From: Modicisalibacter muralis
GTDB taxonomy: Bacteria; Pseudomonadota; Gammaproteobacteria; Pseudomonadales; Halomonadaceae
Length of the DNA stretch: 64,000 nucleotides
Assembly (NCBI RefSeq): GCF_900102945.1
Contig: NZ_FNGI01000003.1
Location: forward strand, 248,001-312,000
Direction: 5' to 3'
Shown: positions 17,059-25,088 of the stretch, one piece after another
Position numbering within the stretch: position 1 is the first letter of the stretch
Layout: each line of letters opens with the position of its first letter
Position numbers and translations under genes: made by a program
The notes under the pieces: model-generated
Seen by the model: the letters and a program-made list of their open reading frames with translations, nothing else
The model's database searches: none
Told to the model about the DNA's origin: nothing

Positions 17059-18519
17059 ATGCCGCATTCGCTAAAAACAACCTTGCTGGCCGGCGTCCTC
17101 GCGCTCGCTCCGCTATCCGCCGCGGCCGAATCCGTTTACGACTACGGGTTGCCCGAACTCGGTAGCGGTGGCACCAGTGTTTCCGGCGGGGAGGAATTTC
17201 GTCTCGGTCGCGCCTGGCTGCGCCAGTTTCGCGCCCAGACCCAGAGCTGGCACGATCCCATTGCCCAGGCCTACATCGAATCGCTGATCGCTCGCCTGCT
17301 GCCGTATAGCGAAATCGGCGATACTCGACTGATCGTCACTCTGGTCGACATTCGCCTGCTCAACGCCTTCGCCGTGCCCGGCGGCGTGATCGGCGTCAAT
17401 GCGGGGCTATTCACCTTTGCCGCCGACAAGGATGCCTTCGCCTCGGTATTGGCCCATGAGTTGGGGCATTTATCGCAGCGTCACTACGCACGCCGAATGC
17501 AGCGCCTCGAAGAGACCCAATTGCCGACCATGGCCGCCATGCTGGCAAGCATGGTCATCGCCGCCGGCGGCGGTGGCAGCGCCGGCGTAGCAGCGATGAT
17601 GGGCACCCAGGCGGCCTTCATGCAGGATCAGCTCGCCTATTCACGGCGCTTCGAGCAGGAAGCCGACCGCGTGGGGCTCGAAGCCATGGCCTCGGCCGGC
17701 CTCGACCCGCAGGCCATGCCGGAAATGTTTCGCGCCATGCAGCGCCTGACCAACCTGCAAGGCGGCAACCCGCCGGAATTTCTGCTCACTCACCCGGTTA
17801 CCGAATCGCGCGTCAGCGATACCCAGGCGCGCGCCGATCAACTGACAGCGCGCGGCGCCGCTACCGACGCAGCCGATGGCGAATCGGCCTATGCCATGGT
17901 GCGCGCCCGCGCATTGCTCGAACTCAACCGCAGCAACCCCTCGCTGGCGATGGCACAGTTGCGCCAGGATGAGGCACCCAAGATCGCGCTGCGCTATCTG
18001 GAGGCACTGACCGCCGCCCAGCGCGGCGATACCGACACCGCGCTCGAGACGCTCGATGCCCTGGCCCGCCAGATGCCCAACCTGTCGATGATTCCGGCCA
18101 GCGCCGCCGAAGTCGCCCTGGATGCCGGGCGTCGCGATGCCGCGCTAAAGCGCGCCGAGCGCATTCTGCGCCTGTCGCCGGGCTATCTTCCGGCGCAGAT
18201 GGTGCGTGCCGAGGTATTGCTACAGGACGCGCCGGCAGAAGCCTTTGAAGTACTGCGCGACATGAGCCAGAGCGAGTCCGAAAACCCGCATGTGTTCACG
18301 TTGCTCGCCGAAGCCGCCGGGCGCAGCGGGCACACCGCCTGGGGGCTTCTTGCGCGCGCCGAACAGCTACAGCTGACGGGTCACATCGATCACGCCATCG
18401 AACAGCTCGAGGTGGCCGAGGACGCCGCCACCCAGGCCAACGATTTTGTCATGGCCAGCCGCATTCAGGAGCGACGCGAGGAGTATCTGGAGTATCGCGA
18501 AACGCTACGCGAGTTCTGA
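17059..18519 (+). CDS. Periplasmic M48 metalloprotease/chaperone, BepA-like
   Basis: About 486 residues. A signal peptide (residues 1-23, ending SAAA) is followed by an M48 domain with the zinc motif HELGH at 133-137 and a downstream EQEADRVG, then tetratricopeptide-like helical repeats to the C-terminus. BepA assists assembly and quality control of LptD and other outer-membrane proteins. ATG at 17059 is preferred because GAGAG lies eight bases upstream; ATGs at 17041 and 17053 are in frame. BepA itself is the best match in architecture and length. Confidence 0.88.
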   Translation: MPHSLKTTLLAGVLALAPLSAAAESVYDYGLPELGSGGTSVSGGEEFRLGRAWLRQFRAQTQSWHDPIAQAYIESLIARLLPYSEIGDTRLIVTLVDIRLLNAFAVPGGVIGVNAGLFTFAADKDAFASVLAHELGHLSQRHYARRMQRLEETQLPTMAAMLASMVIAAGGGGSAGVAAMMGTQAAFMQDQLAYSRRFEQEADRVGLEAMASAGLDPQAMPEMFRAMQRLTNLQGGNPPEFLLTHPVTESRVSDTQARADQLTARGAATDAADGESAYAMVRARALLELNRSNPSLAMAQLRQDEAPKIALRYLEALTAAQRGDTDTALETLDALARQMPNLSMIPASAAEVALDAGRRDAALKRAERILRLSPGYLPAQMVRAEVLLQDAPAEAFEVLRDMSQSESENPHVFTLLAEAAGRSGHTAWGLLARAEQLQLTGHIDHAIEQLEVAEDAATQANDFVMASRIQERREEYLEYRETLREF

Positions 18520-18586
18520 GAGAAAAGCGCCTGCGCTCGCGGGAGCATGCCGAATCGGCCCTATCCACGCGAAACATCAGGGAGCC

Positions 18587-18592
18587 TATAAT
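18587..18592 (+). promoter_or_regulatory. Candidate -10 element for the YiiX-like gene
   Basis: A consensus TATAAT lies 44 bases before the start of the following gene. No clear -35 hexamer stands 17 bases upstream, so this is tentative. Confidence 0.35.
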
Positions 18593-18636
18593 GATACAAA
18601 CGGGGTTCACTCCTCTGTTTCGGCCGGGAAAATGCA

Positions 18637-19392
18637 ATGGTCCTGCAGTGGTTGTCACGGCGGCTCGCCGCCTATCTTACCAAGCCAATTACCAGTCCTT
18701 CGATCAGAACGTCTACCTATGAGGCGCTTGGCAAAAGTCTTCAACCGGGTGATGTTCTATTGGTGGAAGGCAACGCCCGCATCAGTGTTGCTATAAAGTA
18801 CCTTACCCAATCCACCTGGTCTCACGCAGCGTTGTACCTGGGTCCGGGCTGCGGATTGGGTGACGCTGCGAACGGCGAGCCTCATGTCCTTATTGAGGCC
18901 GACCTGGAGCAAGGAATACGCCGCTTACCCTTATCGTTTTACCGACAAACGCATACACGCATATGTCGCCCGGTGGGGTTGGATGAAAGAGACATTGCCA
19001 CTCTGCGAACTTATGCACTGGGCCGCCTGGGAGATCAATACGATCTGAAAAACGTCTTCGATCTCGTTCGTTACCTTTGGCCAACGCTACCCGTGCCGGC
19101 CAGACACCGGCATAAACTGATGGTTTTCGGCAGTGGCGATCCCACAAGAACCATCTGCTCGACTTTTATTGCAGAGGGGTTTCAGCTGCTGCGTTACCCG
19201 GTCTTGCCCATTGTCGAATCGTCGCCATCAGGCGACCCGGCTTGCCGGAATGGTGGGCCTGAACGCTTCAGTCTCCGCCCCTACCGGCTCTTCACGCCCC
19301 GGGATTTCGATGCCTCCCCTTACTTCCGGATTATCAAACCAACCCTGGAGGAAGGCTTCGATTACCGGACCATCGAGTGGCAGGACACATAG
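18637..19392 (+). CDS. YiiX/YebB-like permuted NlpC/P60 cysteine hydrolase
   Basis: A 251-residue protein with the permuted papain-like layout. The histidine block STWSHAALYLG lies near residue 60 and the cysteine block RTICSTFIAEGFQLLRYP near residue 170, reversed relative to ordinary NlpC/P60 enzymes. QPGDVLLVEGN near 36 is also typical. Related proteins act on amide or acyl bonds of lipids or cell-wall material; the substrate here is unknown. No signal peptide is evident. By eye the gene is less GC-biased in third codon positions than its neighbours, which may point to separate acquisition. It is convergent with nadA. Confidence 0.75.
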   Translation: MVLQWLSRRLAAYLTKPITSPSIRTSTYEALGKSLQPGDVLLVEGNARISVAIKYLTQSTWSHAALYLGPGCGLGDAANGEPHVLIEADLEQGIRRLPLSFYRQTHTRICRPVGLDERDIATLRTYALGRLGDQYDLKNVFDLVRYLWPTLPVPARHRHKLMVFGSGDPTRTICSTFIAEGFQLLRYPVLPIVESSPSGDPACRNGGPERFSLRPYRLFTPRDFDASPYFRIIKPTLEEGFDYRTIEWQDT

Positions 19393-19414
19393 CCCCGCGC
19401 AATTTACGCCTGGC

Positions 19415-20443
19415 TCAGCGCTTGAAATTGAGCATCCGCTCCAGCGGCTTGAGCGCACGTTGACGCAGGAGCTCGTCGACGAACACCTCGCCACTGTGAT
19501 CGCGCAGCGCGCCGGCCAGATTGTCGAGCGCGTTCATCGCCATCCACGGACAGTGGGCGCAGCTCTTGCAGGTCGCGCCGTTGCCGGCGGTAGGCGCTTC
19601 GAACAGCGTCTTGTCGGGCACCGCCTGCTGCATCTTGAAGAAGATGCCACGATCGGTGGCGACGATCAGCTTGCCATGGGGCAGCGTTTTCGCCGCATTG
19701 ATCAACTGCGAGGTGGAGCCCACCACGTCGGCGATCTCTACCACGCTGGCCGGCGACTCCGGATGCACCAGTACCGCGGCGTCGGGATACAGCGCCTTGA
19801 GGTCGTCGATGCCCCTGGCCTTGAATTCCTCGTGGACGATGCAGGCGCCGTCCCACAGCAGCATGTCGGCGCCGGTTTTCTGTTGGATATAGCCACCCAG
19901 GTGCTTGTCCGGCGCCCAGAGGATCTTTTCGCCACGCGCCTGCAGGGTCTCGATCACATCGACGGCGATGGAAGACGTCACCACCCAGTCGGCGCGCGCC
20001 TTCACCGCCGCCGAGGTATTGGCGTAGACCACCACGGTTCGGTCAGGGTGTGCATCGCAGAAGGCGCTGAACTCGTCGACCGGGCAGCCGACATCCAGCG
20101 AGCAGGTCGCCTCGAGCGTGGGCATCAATACGCGCTTTTCGGGCGAAAGGATCTTGGCGGTCTCACCCATGAAGCGCACACCGGCGACCACCAGGGTCGA
20201 GGCCTCGTGTCGCGCGCCGAAGCGGGCCATTTCCAGGGAATCCGCCACGCAACCGCCGGTTTCCTCGGCGAGTTGTTGAATGGCGTCGTCGGTATAGTAA
20301 TGCGCCACCAGCACGGCGTTACGCTCATGCAGCAGACGCTTGATCTCATCGATGCGCGCTTCGTCCTCGGCGGGAATCCGCGTCGGGCAATAAGCGCGAG
20401 CCAAGTGCTCTCGCACCAGGGCGTGGGAAGTCATGGTCGTCAT
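19415..20443 (-). CDS. nadA: Quinolinate synthase
   Basis: NadA makes quinolinate from iminoaspartate and dihydroxyacetone phosphate with a [4Fe-4S] cluster, in NAD synthesis. The product of about 342 residues has [56 protein letters not shown] and the C-terminal [14 protein letters not shown], which supply the three cluster cysteines. ATG at 20443 is preferred to an in-frame GTG four codons upstream; neither has a strong ribosome binding site. Confidence 0.96.
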   Translation of the reverse strand: MTTMTSHALVREHLARAYCPTRIPAEDEARIDEIKRLLHERNAVLVAHYYTDDAIQQLAEETGGCVADSLEMARFGARHEASTLVVAGVRFMGETAKILSPEKRVLMPTLEATCSLDVGCPVDEFSAFCDAHPDRTVVVYANTSAAVKARADWVVTSSIAVDVIETLQARGEKILWAPDKHLGGYIQQKTGADMLLWDGACIVHEEFKARGIDDLKALYPDAAVLVHPESPASVVEIADVVGSTSQLINAAKTLPHGKLIVATDRGIFFKMQQAVPDKTLFEAPTAGNGATCKSCAHCPWMAMNALDNLAGALRDHSGEVFVDELLRQRALKPLERMLNFKR

Positions 20444-20637
20444 CGTGTCTACCACTGCGACAGGCAGGGGCTCCCCCTGCGGTTACCACAAGCGCCCGAG
20501 TTCGATCGCTTCGATCTCCGACGCACCTGCTGGCATGATACTGCGCGACGCATGCGCTGCACAGCCTTGCCATATAATGGGACAGTAACACGCCGCCACC
20601 GATCCATCGCCATGGATCGGGGAATGCCCTGAAAGCA

Positions 20638-20670
20638 AAGCGCCCTCGCATCGATAATGCGAGGGCGCTT
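20638..20670 (-). terminator. Terminator of the tandem tRNA-Lys genes
   Basis: A perfect 14-bp inverted repeat (20638-20651 with 20657-20670, arm AAGCGCCCTCGCAT) with a five-base loop stands 12 bases after the second tRNA. The T run after it is short (TGCTTTC), but the hairpin is very stable. Confidence 0.75.
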
Positions 20671-20682
20671 CACGAAAAGCAT

Positions 20683-20758
20683 TGGTGGGTCGTGTAGGAT
20701 TCGAACCTACGACCAATTGGTTAAAAGCCAACTGCTCTACCAACTGAGCTAACGACCC
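20683..20758 (-). tRNA. tRNA-Lys (anticodon UUU), second of two
   Basis: A 76-base cloverleaf including encoded CCA. The acceptor stem GGGTCGT pairs with ACGACCC; D-arm GCTC, anticodon loop CTTTTAA with TTT, and T-arm GTAGG/TTCGAAT/CCTAC are all intact. It is identical to the copy 34 bases upstream. Confidence 0.97.
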
Positions 20759-20792
20759 ATCGCCGACCCTCGGACCTCCCATGATCGGGAGA

Positions 20793-20868
20793 TGGTGGGT
20801 CGTGTAGGATTCGAACCTACGACCAATTGGTTAAAAGCCAACTGCTCTACCAACTGAGCTAACGACCC
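20793..20868 (-). tRNA. tRNA-Lys (anticodon UUU), first of two
   Basis: A 76-base cloverleaf with encoded CCA and anticodon TTT, identical in sequence to the downstream copy. The two are separated by 34 bases and presumably processed from one transcript ending at the hairpin near 20640. Confidence 0.97.
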
Positions 20869-20970
20869 TCCGACAGGGCGCACATAATACTGACAGCACC
20901 CTAACCTGACAAGGATTTTTCGGCACCACACGCGTCGCGAAATGCCCGTTTGCCGCCTGTCGGTATCCGC

Positions 20971-22413
20971 TCAGTGCGACGCGATCATCGCGGTCAGATC
21001 CTCGGCGACCAATGGCAGTACCTCGAACCAGGAGAGGTATGGCGTGCCGCCCGTGCCATTGACCAGCACGCTGAACGAACCCCAGCGCCCGCTCTCGGTG
21101 CGAAAATAGCCGCCCAGCGCGCGCACCGAGATCGGCTGATTGAGCGTGCCGGTCTTGAGCATCACATGGCTCTGGAAAAGGTCGCTGCCACGGCGGATGA
21201 AGGTCATCGGCCCGTTGACCGGCAACTGCATGCCGGCGACGAAGGTCGGGAACAGCGCCGGGCGATGATACATCGCCTCGAGCAGCGCATTGACACCCTG
21301 CGCCGAGGTGCGGTTTTCGGGCGTCAGGCCACTGCCGCTAAGCAGGGTCAACGGCCCATGACCCGGCAACCCACGGGCGAAGCGCTCGAGTTCGGCACCG
21401 GCCTGGGGCAGTGTCGCGCGTGGCGACTCGACCAGGTCCAGGGCAAGCATGTCGGCCATGAAGTTGTTCGAGTAATTGAGCGTGCGCAGCAACAGCTCCT
21501 GCAGCGGCTTGCCATCCACCGCGGCTAGCTGGCGCGCGCTGGCCGGTGGGCGCGTGTCGCTGGTCGTGGCGCCGCCGGCGACTTCGATGCCGGCATCCTC
21601 GAGCATGGCGAGCAGCGTCTGCGCCGTCTGTCGGGCAGGGTCGGAGCTGGCGCGATAGATGCCTCGCGGGTAGGTTCCCAGGGCGATCTGACCACGCACG
21701 ATCATGGTGTCGCCTTGCGCGTCGGTAACACGCTCGGCACTAAGCGAGGTCGGGCCACCGCGGGTGGTCGTGGTGACCCGGTTATCGACACGCATGGAGG
21801 GCGTGACGGTATCGCAACTGCGAACCCGCGCCTCGGCACCGGCTTGCCTGCCCGGCACCACCTTCAGGCACCAGCTACCGTAGTTGACCCCCGCCGACGA
21901 GAGCAGCGCGCTGTAGGCGTTGTCGCTGCGCGTGCGCGATTTACAGCGGTCGGTGGTAATGCACTTGACCGGACCGAAGCGCCATTGGCTGATCACCAGT
22001 TGACCGTCGATACGCGTGACATCATGCATGCGCAAACGCTGAATCAGGCGCCACAGGTCCTCTGAAACCAGCGCCGGGTCGCCGCCGCCAACGAACACCA
22101 GATCACCTTGTAGAACGCCCTGAGCATCGATAACGCCGGTGGTAACCAGCTGCGTGGAAAAGCGATGCTGCGGCCCCCACTGATCGAGTGCCGCCGCCGC
22201 GACATAAAGCTTGGAGACCGAGGCCGGCGACAATTGACGTTGCGGAGCGATGGCACCCAATACCTCGCCGGTGTCGAGCAACTGTGCCTTGGCACTGATC
22301 AGAAAGCCTTTTTCGGCAAGGCTCGAGACATGCTCGAAGCCGGCGGCAAGAGTCTTGAGAGGCGCAGCAATCAGCAAACCGGCGGCAAATAGTGCGGCGA
22401 ACGGGCGTAGCAT
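20971..22413 (-). CDS. dacB: D-alanyl-D-alanine carboxypeptidase/endopeptidase (PBP4, DacB)
   Basis: A 480-residue periplasmic class C penicillin-binding protein that trims and cleaves peptidoglycan cross-links. The signal peptide ends near residue 24 (TLAAG). Catalytic motifs are SVSK (Ser65-Lys68), YSNN (SxN motif) near residue 318 and KTGTLNQ near 427. The start is ATG at MLRPFA; the frame extends to an upstream TTG, which would spoil the signal peptide. It lies 34 bases downstream of the SMR gene's stop on the same strand. Confidence 0.93.
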   Translation of the reverse strand: MLRPFAALFAAGLLIAAPLKTLAAGFEHVSSLAEKGFLISAKAQLLDTGEVLGAIAPQRQLSPASVSKLYVAAAALDQWGPQHRFSTQLVTTGVIDAQGVLQGDLVFVGGGDPALVSEDLWRLIQRLRMHDVTRIDGQLVISQWRFGPVKCITTDRCKSRTRSDNAYSALLSSAGVNYGSWCLKVVPGRQAGAEARVRSCDTVTPSMRVDNRVTTTTRGGPTSLSAERVTDAQGDTMIVRGQIALGTYPRGIYRASSDPARQTAQTLLAMLEDAGIEVAGGATTSDTRPPASARQLAAVDGKPLQELLLRTLNYSNNFMADMLALDLVESPRATLPQAGAELERFARGLPGHGPLTLLSGSGLTPENRTSAQGVNALLEAMYHRPALFPTFVAGMQLPVNGPMTFIRRGSDLFQSHVMLKTGTLNQPISVRALGGYFRTESGRWGSFSVLVNGTGGTPYLSWFEVLPLVAEDLTAMIASH

Positions 22414-22447
22414 GATGGATGATCCCAATAATGACAGTGCCCCTAGA

Positions 22448-22777
22448 CTAGTGGGCCGACACGCTTGAGAAAACCTGTATCACGACTACGCCACCAATAA
22501 TCATTGCCAGGCCCGCTACCGCCGGCAGATCGAGCTTCTCGCCGAAGGCCACCACGCCGATCAGCGTCACCAGCACGATGCCCAGCCCAGCCCAGAAGGC
22601 ATAGGCAATGCCCACCGGAATCGTGCGCAACACCAGCGTCAACATATAGAAGGCCACCGCGTAGCCCACCACCACCACCACGCTGGGCCAGAAGCGGGTG
22701 AACTCCTGAGAGGCTTTCAGTGCGCTGGTGCCCAATACTTCGGCAACGATCGCCACGAACAGATAAACGTATGCCAT
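22448..22777 (-). CDS. Small multidrug resistance (SMR) family transporter
   Basis: A 109-residue protein with four transmembrane helices. The N-terminal YLFVAIVAEVLGTSALKAS carries the conserved membrane-embedded glutamate (Glu13-14 region), followed by AYAFWAGLGIVLVTLIG and the helix-4 GMIIGG-like segment. Members export quaternary ammonium compounds and dyes or guanidinium-type ions by proton antiport. The start codon overlaps the stop of the PACE gene by one base (TGATG), and GGGAGGTGG precedes it, so the two are co-translated. Several family members act as heterodimers, but only one SMR gene is seen here. Confidence 0.92.
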   Translation of the reverse strand: MAYVYLFVAIVAEVLGTSALKASQEFTRFWPSVVVVVGYAVAFYMLTLVLRTIPVGIAYAFWAGLGIVLVTLIGVVAFGEKLDLPAVAGLAMIIGGVVVIQVFSSVSAH

Positions 22778-23193
22778 CAGCCACCTCCCTGCGCCAGCCG
22801 GCGGCGCATCCACACGTCGAATAGGGTATTGAAGACCAGCGCATAAACCATGAAAAACAGCATGAAGCCCAGATCCAGCCAGAAGGCCTCGATGAGTCCC
22901 ATGTCCAGCCACCAGGCGACACCGGGCAGCGTCATGACCAGCAGGCCGACCTCGAAGCCCAGCGATTGGGCGATACGCTGCATCAAGCTACGCTTGCGCG
23001 TCGGCACCCAATGGTCGAACAGTCGATTCCAGACCAGGTTCCAGAGCATGGCAAACGTCGCCAGCACGACCGTCAACATGCCCATCTGAGCGATCCCATG
23101 ACCGGTCAGCCAGCTCGCCAACGGCGTTGCCATTAGCAAACCGCCGGCTTCGAACAGCGTCGTGTGCAGCAGGCGCTCACCCCAGCTACGCAT
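22777..23193 (-). CDS. PACE-family (AceI-like) efflux transporter
   Basis: A 138-residue protein with two tandem bacterial transmembrane-pair domains and four helices. RLLHTTLFEAGGLL near residue 7 holds the conserved Glu of helix 1 and the second repeat has RIAQSLGFEVGLLVMT; WNLVWNRLFDHW and VFNTLFDVW close each half. AceI-type proteins export chlorhexidine and short-chain diamines. It is coupled to the downstream SMR gene and divergent from a LysR regulator, the usual arrangement for PACE genes. Confidence 0.9.
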   Translation of the reverse strand: MRSWGERLLHTTLFEAGGLLMATPLASWLTGHGIAQMGMLTVVLATFAMLWNLVWNRLFDHWVPTRKRSLMQRIAQSLGFEVGLLVMTLPGVAWWLDMGLIEAFWLDLGFMLFFMVYALVFNTLFDVWMRRRLAQGGG

Positions 23194-23250
23194 TTTTAGC
23201 TCCGATTAAGCAGATGAAATAGAGACCTGCCCGCATTCTAGCCGCTATAT

Positions 23251-23276
23251 TGATGGGAACGAGTTAATACCCATCA
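23251..23276. promoter_or_regulatory. LysR-type operator dyad between PACE and LysR genes
   Basis: A perfect 7-bp inverted repeat TGATGGG-N12-CCCATCA is centred between the two divergent genes, 17 bases before the lysR start. The interrupted dyad has the T-N11-A-like layout recognised by LysR-family regulators. Confidence 0.6.
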
Positions 23277-23293
23277 GGAAAGCAGATAGCTCA

Positions 23294-24172
23294 ATGCACT
23301 GGAATCTCGATCAACTGGCCTGTCTGCTGGCAGCCGCCGAGCACGGCTCCTTCTCGGCGGCGGCGCGCAAGCTGGGCAAGGCGCAGTCGGCGGTCAGCAC
23401 CGCCATCGCGCATCTCGAAGTCGATCTGGGTCTGACGCTGTTCGAGCGCAGCGGGCGCACCCCGACGCTGACTGCCGCCGGCGCCGCAATGGTCTCGGAA
23501 GCCAGGGAGATCCTGCGCCAGTGCGATCAACTTCAGGGGCGAGCCCTGGCGCTAGCCAGTGGCGAGGAGCCGCGCCTGACTCTGGCGGTGGACGAAGCGC
23601 TGCCCTACCCGCCGTTGATAGACACCCTGCTGGCCCTGGCGGAGCGCTGGCCAGCGCTGGAGCTGTCGCTGCTCAACGGCGCGCAGGCGGAGATTCCCCA
23701 CTGGGTCGATGACGGCACCGCCGATCTCGGCGTGCTGTTCAGCCAGCCGACCCTGCCGGCCACCCTGGCGGTGCGCCAGATCGCCCGCCTGTCGCAGACC
23801 GTGATCGTGGCCGCCAGTCACTCCCTGGCGCGTCGGCCAACGGTACGCCTCTCGACGCTCAGCCGCTATCGCCAACTGGTGGTGGCCTCGCCCTTGGGCG
23901 GCAATCGCCAGGTGCGCCTGTCACCCAGGGTGTGGCAGCTCAACAGCTACTACGCCATCGCCGAACTGGTCGCCCAGGGCATCGGCTGGGCGCTGGTGCC
24001 CGAGCATATCGCCGCCTACCCGATGTACCGCGAACTGCTGCGCAGGTTGACCATCAGCGAACTCCCCGACCCGCCCAGCGTCGGTGTCGAGCTGGTGCAT
24101 CGCCGTGCCGGCGCGCAGGGGCCTATCGCACGCTGGCTGCAGGATGAACTCAGCGCCCGGCTTTCACGCTAG
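23294..24172 (+). CDS. LysR-family transcriptional regulator of the PACE/SMR pair
   Basis: A 292-residue regulator. The N-terminal winged helix-turn-helix is typical: LAAAEHGSFSAAARKLGKAQSAV is the recognition unit (residues about 12-34, conserved FSAAARKLGKAQSAVS core) and LFERSGRTPTLTAAG follows. The C-terminal about 200 residues are the ligand-binding domain. It is divergent from the coupled PACE and SMR efflux genes with a 100-base shared upstream region containing a dyad, so it most probably controls them and itself. The inducer is unknown; amines would fit known PACE systems. Confidence 0.92.
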   Translation: MHWNLDQLACLLAAAEHGSFSAAARKLGKAQSAVSTAIAHLEVDLGLTLFERSGRTPTLTAAGAAMVSEAREILRQCDQLQGRALALASGEEPRLTLAVDEALPYPPLIDTLLALAERWPALELSLLNGAQAEIPHWVDDGTADLGVLFSQPTLPATLAVRQIARLSQTVIVAASHSLARRPTVRLSTLSRYRQLVVASPLGGNRQVRLSPRVWQLNSYYAIAELVAQGIGWALVPEHIAAYPMYRELLRRLTISELPDPPSVGVELVHRRAGAQGPIARWLQDELSARLSR

Positions 24173-24174
24173 GG

Positions 24175-24882
24175 CTATTCTGGTAACAGGGACGGGCAGT
24201 GCGGTAGAGCGACCGTCAGTCGCCATAGCGCTTGCCCGCTCAGGTGATATTTGCGCTCGAAGGGGCTGAGATACGCGTTCGTCGGCTCGTGTTCGAGAAT
24301 GGCCGCGCGCAGGCCGGTAGCCTGCTCGACCGCCAGCGCGAATTCCTCGACATACAATCGCCAGTTGGAGCGCAGTTCGAGCCGCCCGCCCAGCGCCAGA
24401 ATCGTCGGGAACACCGGGTGGCCGTGCCAGCGCATCTTGAGATGCGACGCCTTGGGATAGGGGTTGGGATATAACAGATAATGCTGCAGCGGCCGCCAGC
24501 CGGCCTCCAGCGCCAGGCGCCAGAAATCGACCAGATCGGCGCGCACCAGCAACGCGTTGTCGGACAGCGTGCCGTGATCGCGAGACAGCCGGTCGGCGCT
24601 GCGGTCGATGCCGATGACCGCGCAATCGGGATGGCGCTCGGCCAGGCAGCGCGTCGACAGCCCCACCCCGCAACCGGCATCGAGGATCAACGGTGCCTGA
24701 CGCGCGGCCAGCCAGGCATCGGCCTCGACGAACGCCGCGCGTGTGTGTTCGGCGACCGGCTTGCGTAGCGGATGCTCCAACGCCCGCGCGACGCGACGCG
24801 ACACGTCGTCATGGGGTCCGGTCTGGTTGGTAACGATGGAGCGAGACGTGGCATGCATACGGCGATGGGCAATCAATGGCAT
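24175..24882 (-). CDS. TrmB-like tRNA (guanine-N7) methyltransferase family protein
   Basis: Up to 235 residues. The SAM-binding motif ILDAGCGVGLSTRCLAERHP is near residue 65, then VIGIDRSADRLSR. The C-terminal part has YLLYPNPYPKASHLKMRWHG and an ELRSNWRLYVEEF segment, which match TrmB, the enzyme making m7G46 in tRNA. The usual TrmB motif NPPPxWPKKRHxKRR is changed to NPYPKASHLKMRWHG, which marks the divergent TrmB-like subgroup found beside canonical TrmB in some gammaproteobacteria. The tRNA target is therefore uncertain. It ends two bases from the convergent lysR stop. Confidence 0.75.
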   Translation of the reverse strand: MPLIAHRRMHATSRSIVTNQTGPHDDVSRRVARALEHPLRKPVAEHTRAAFVEADAWLAARQAPLILDAGCGVGLSTRCLAERHPDCAVIGIDRSADRLSRDHGTLSDNALLVRADLVDFWRLALEAGWRPLQHYLLYPNPYPKASHLKMRWHGHPVFPTILALGGRLELRSNWRLYVEEFALAVEQATGLRAAILEHEPTNAYLSPFERKYHLSGQALWRLTVALPHCPSLLPE

Positions 24883-25088
24883 GGCTAATGAGCGGCCAGT
24901 CTATCAGCTTGCCTTCATGGCATGGCAATCTCTCTCACCCGCCCGCATGACGGAGCTGTGGACCGGGTGCTATCATCGCGCACCAGATTCGATTCGCCAT
25001 AGTCGCTGCCGGCCCGGCGAGCGCTCGCTTACTCGGCCATGCAGGACTCGATGACGCGTAAAGACTTAACAGCAGCGAGGGACGCGGC

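Noticed and set aside
20683-20868. Tandem identical tRNA-Lys genes as an integration site of a mobile element
   Set aside because: No integrase, direct repeat beyond the tRNA itself or foreign-looking DNA is next to them; simple duplication explains the pair.
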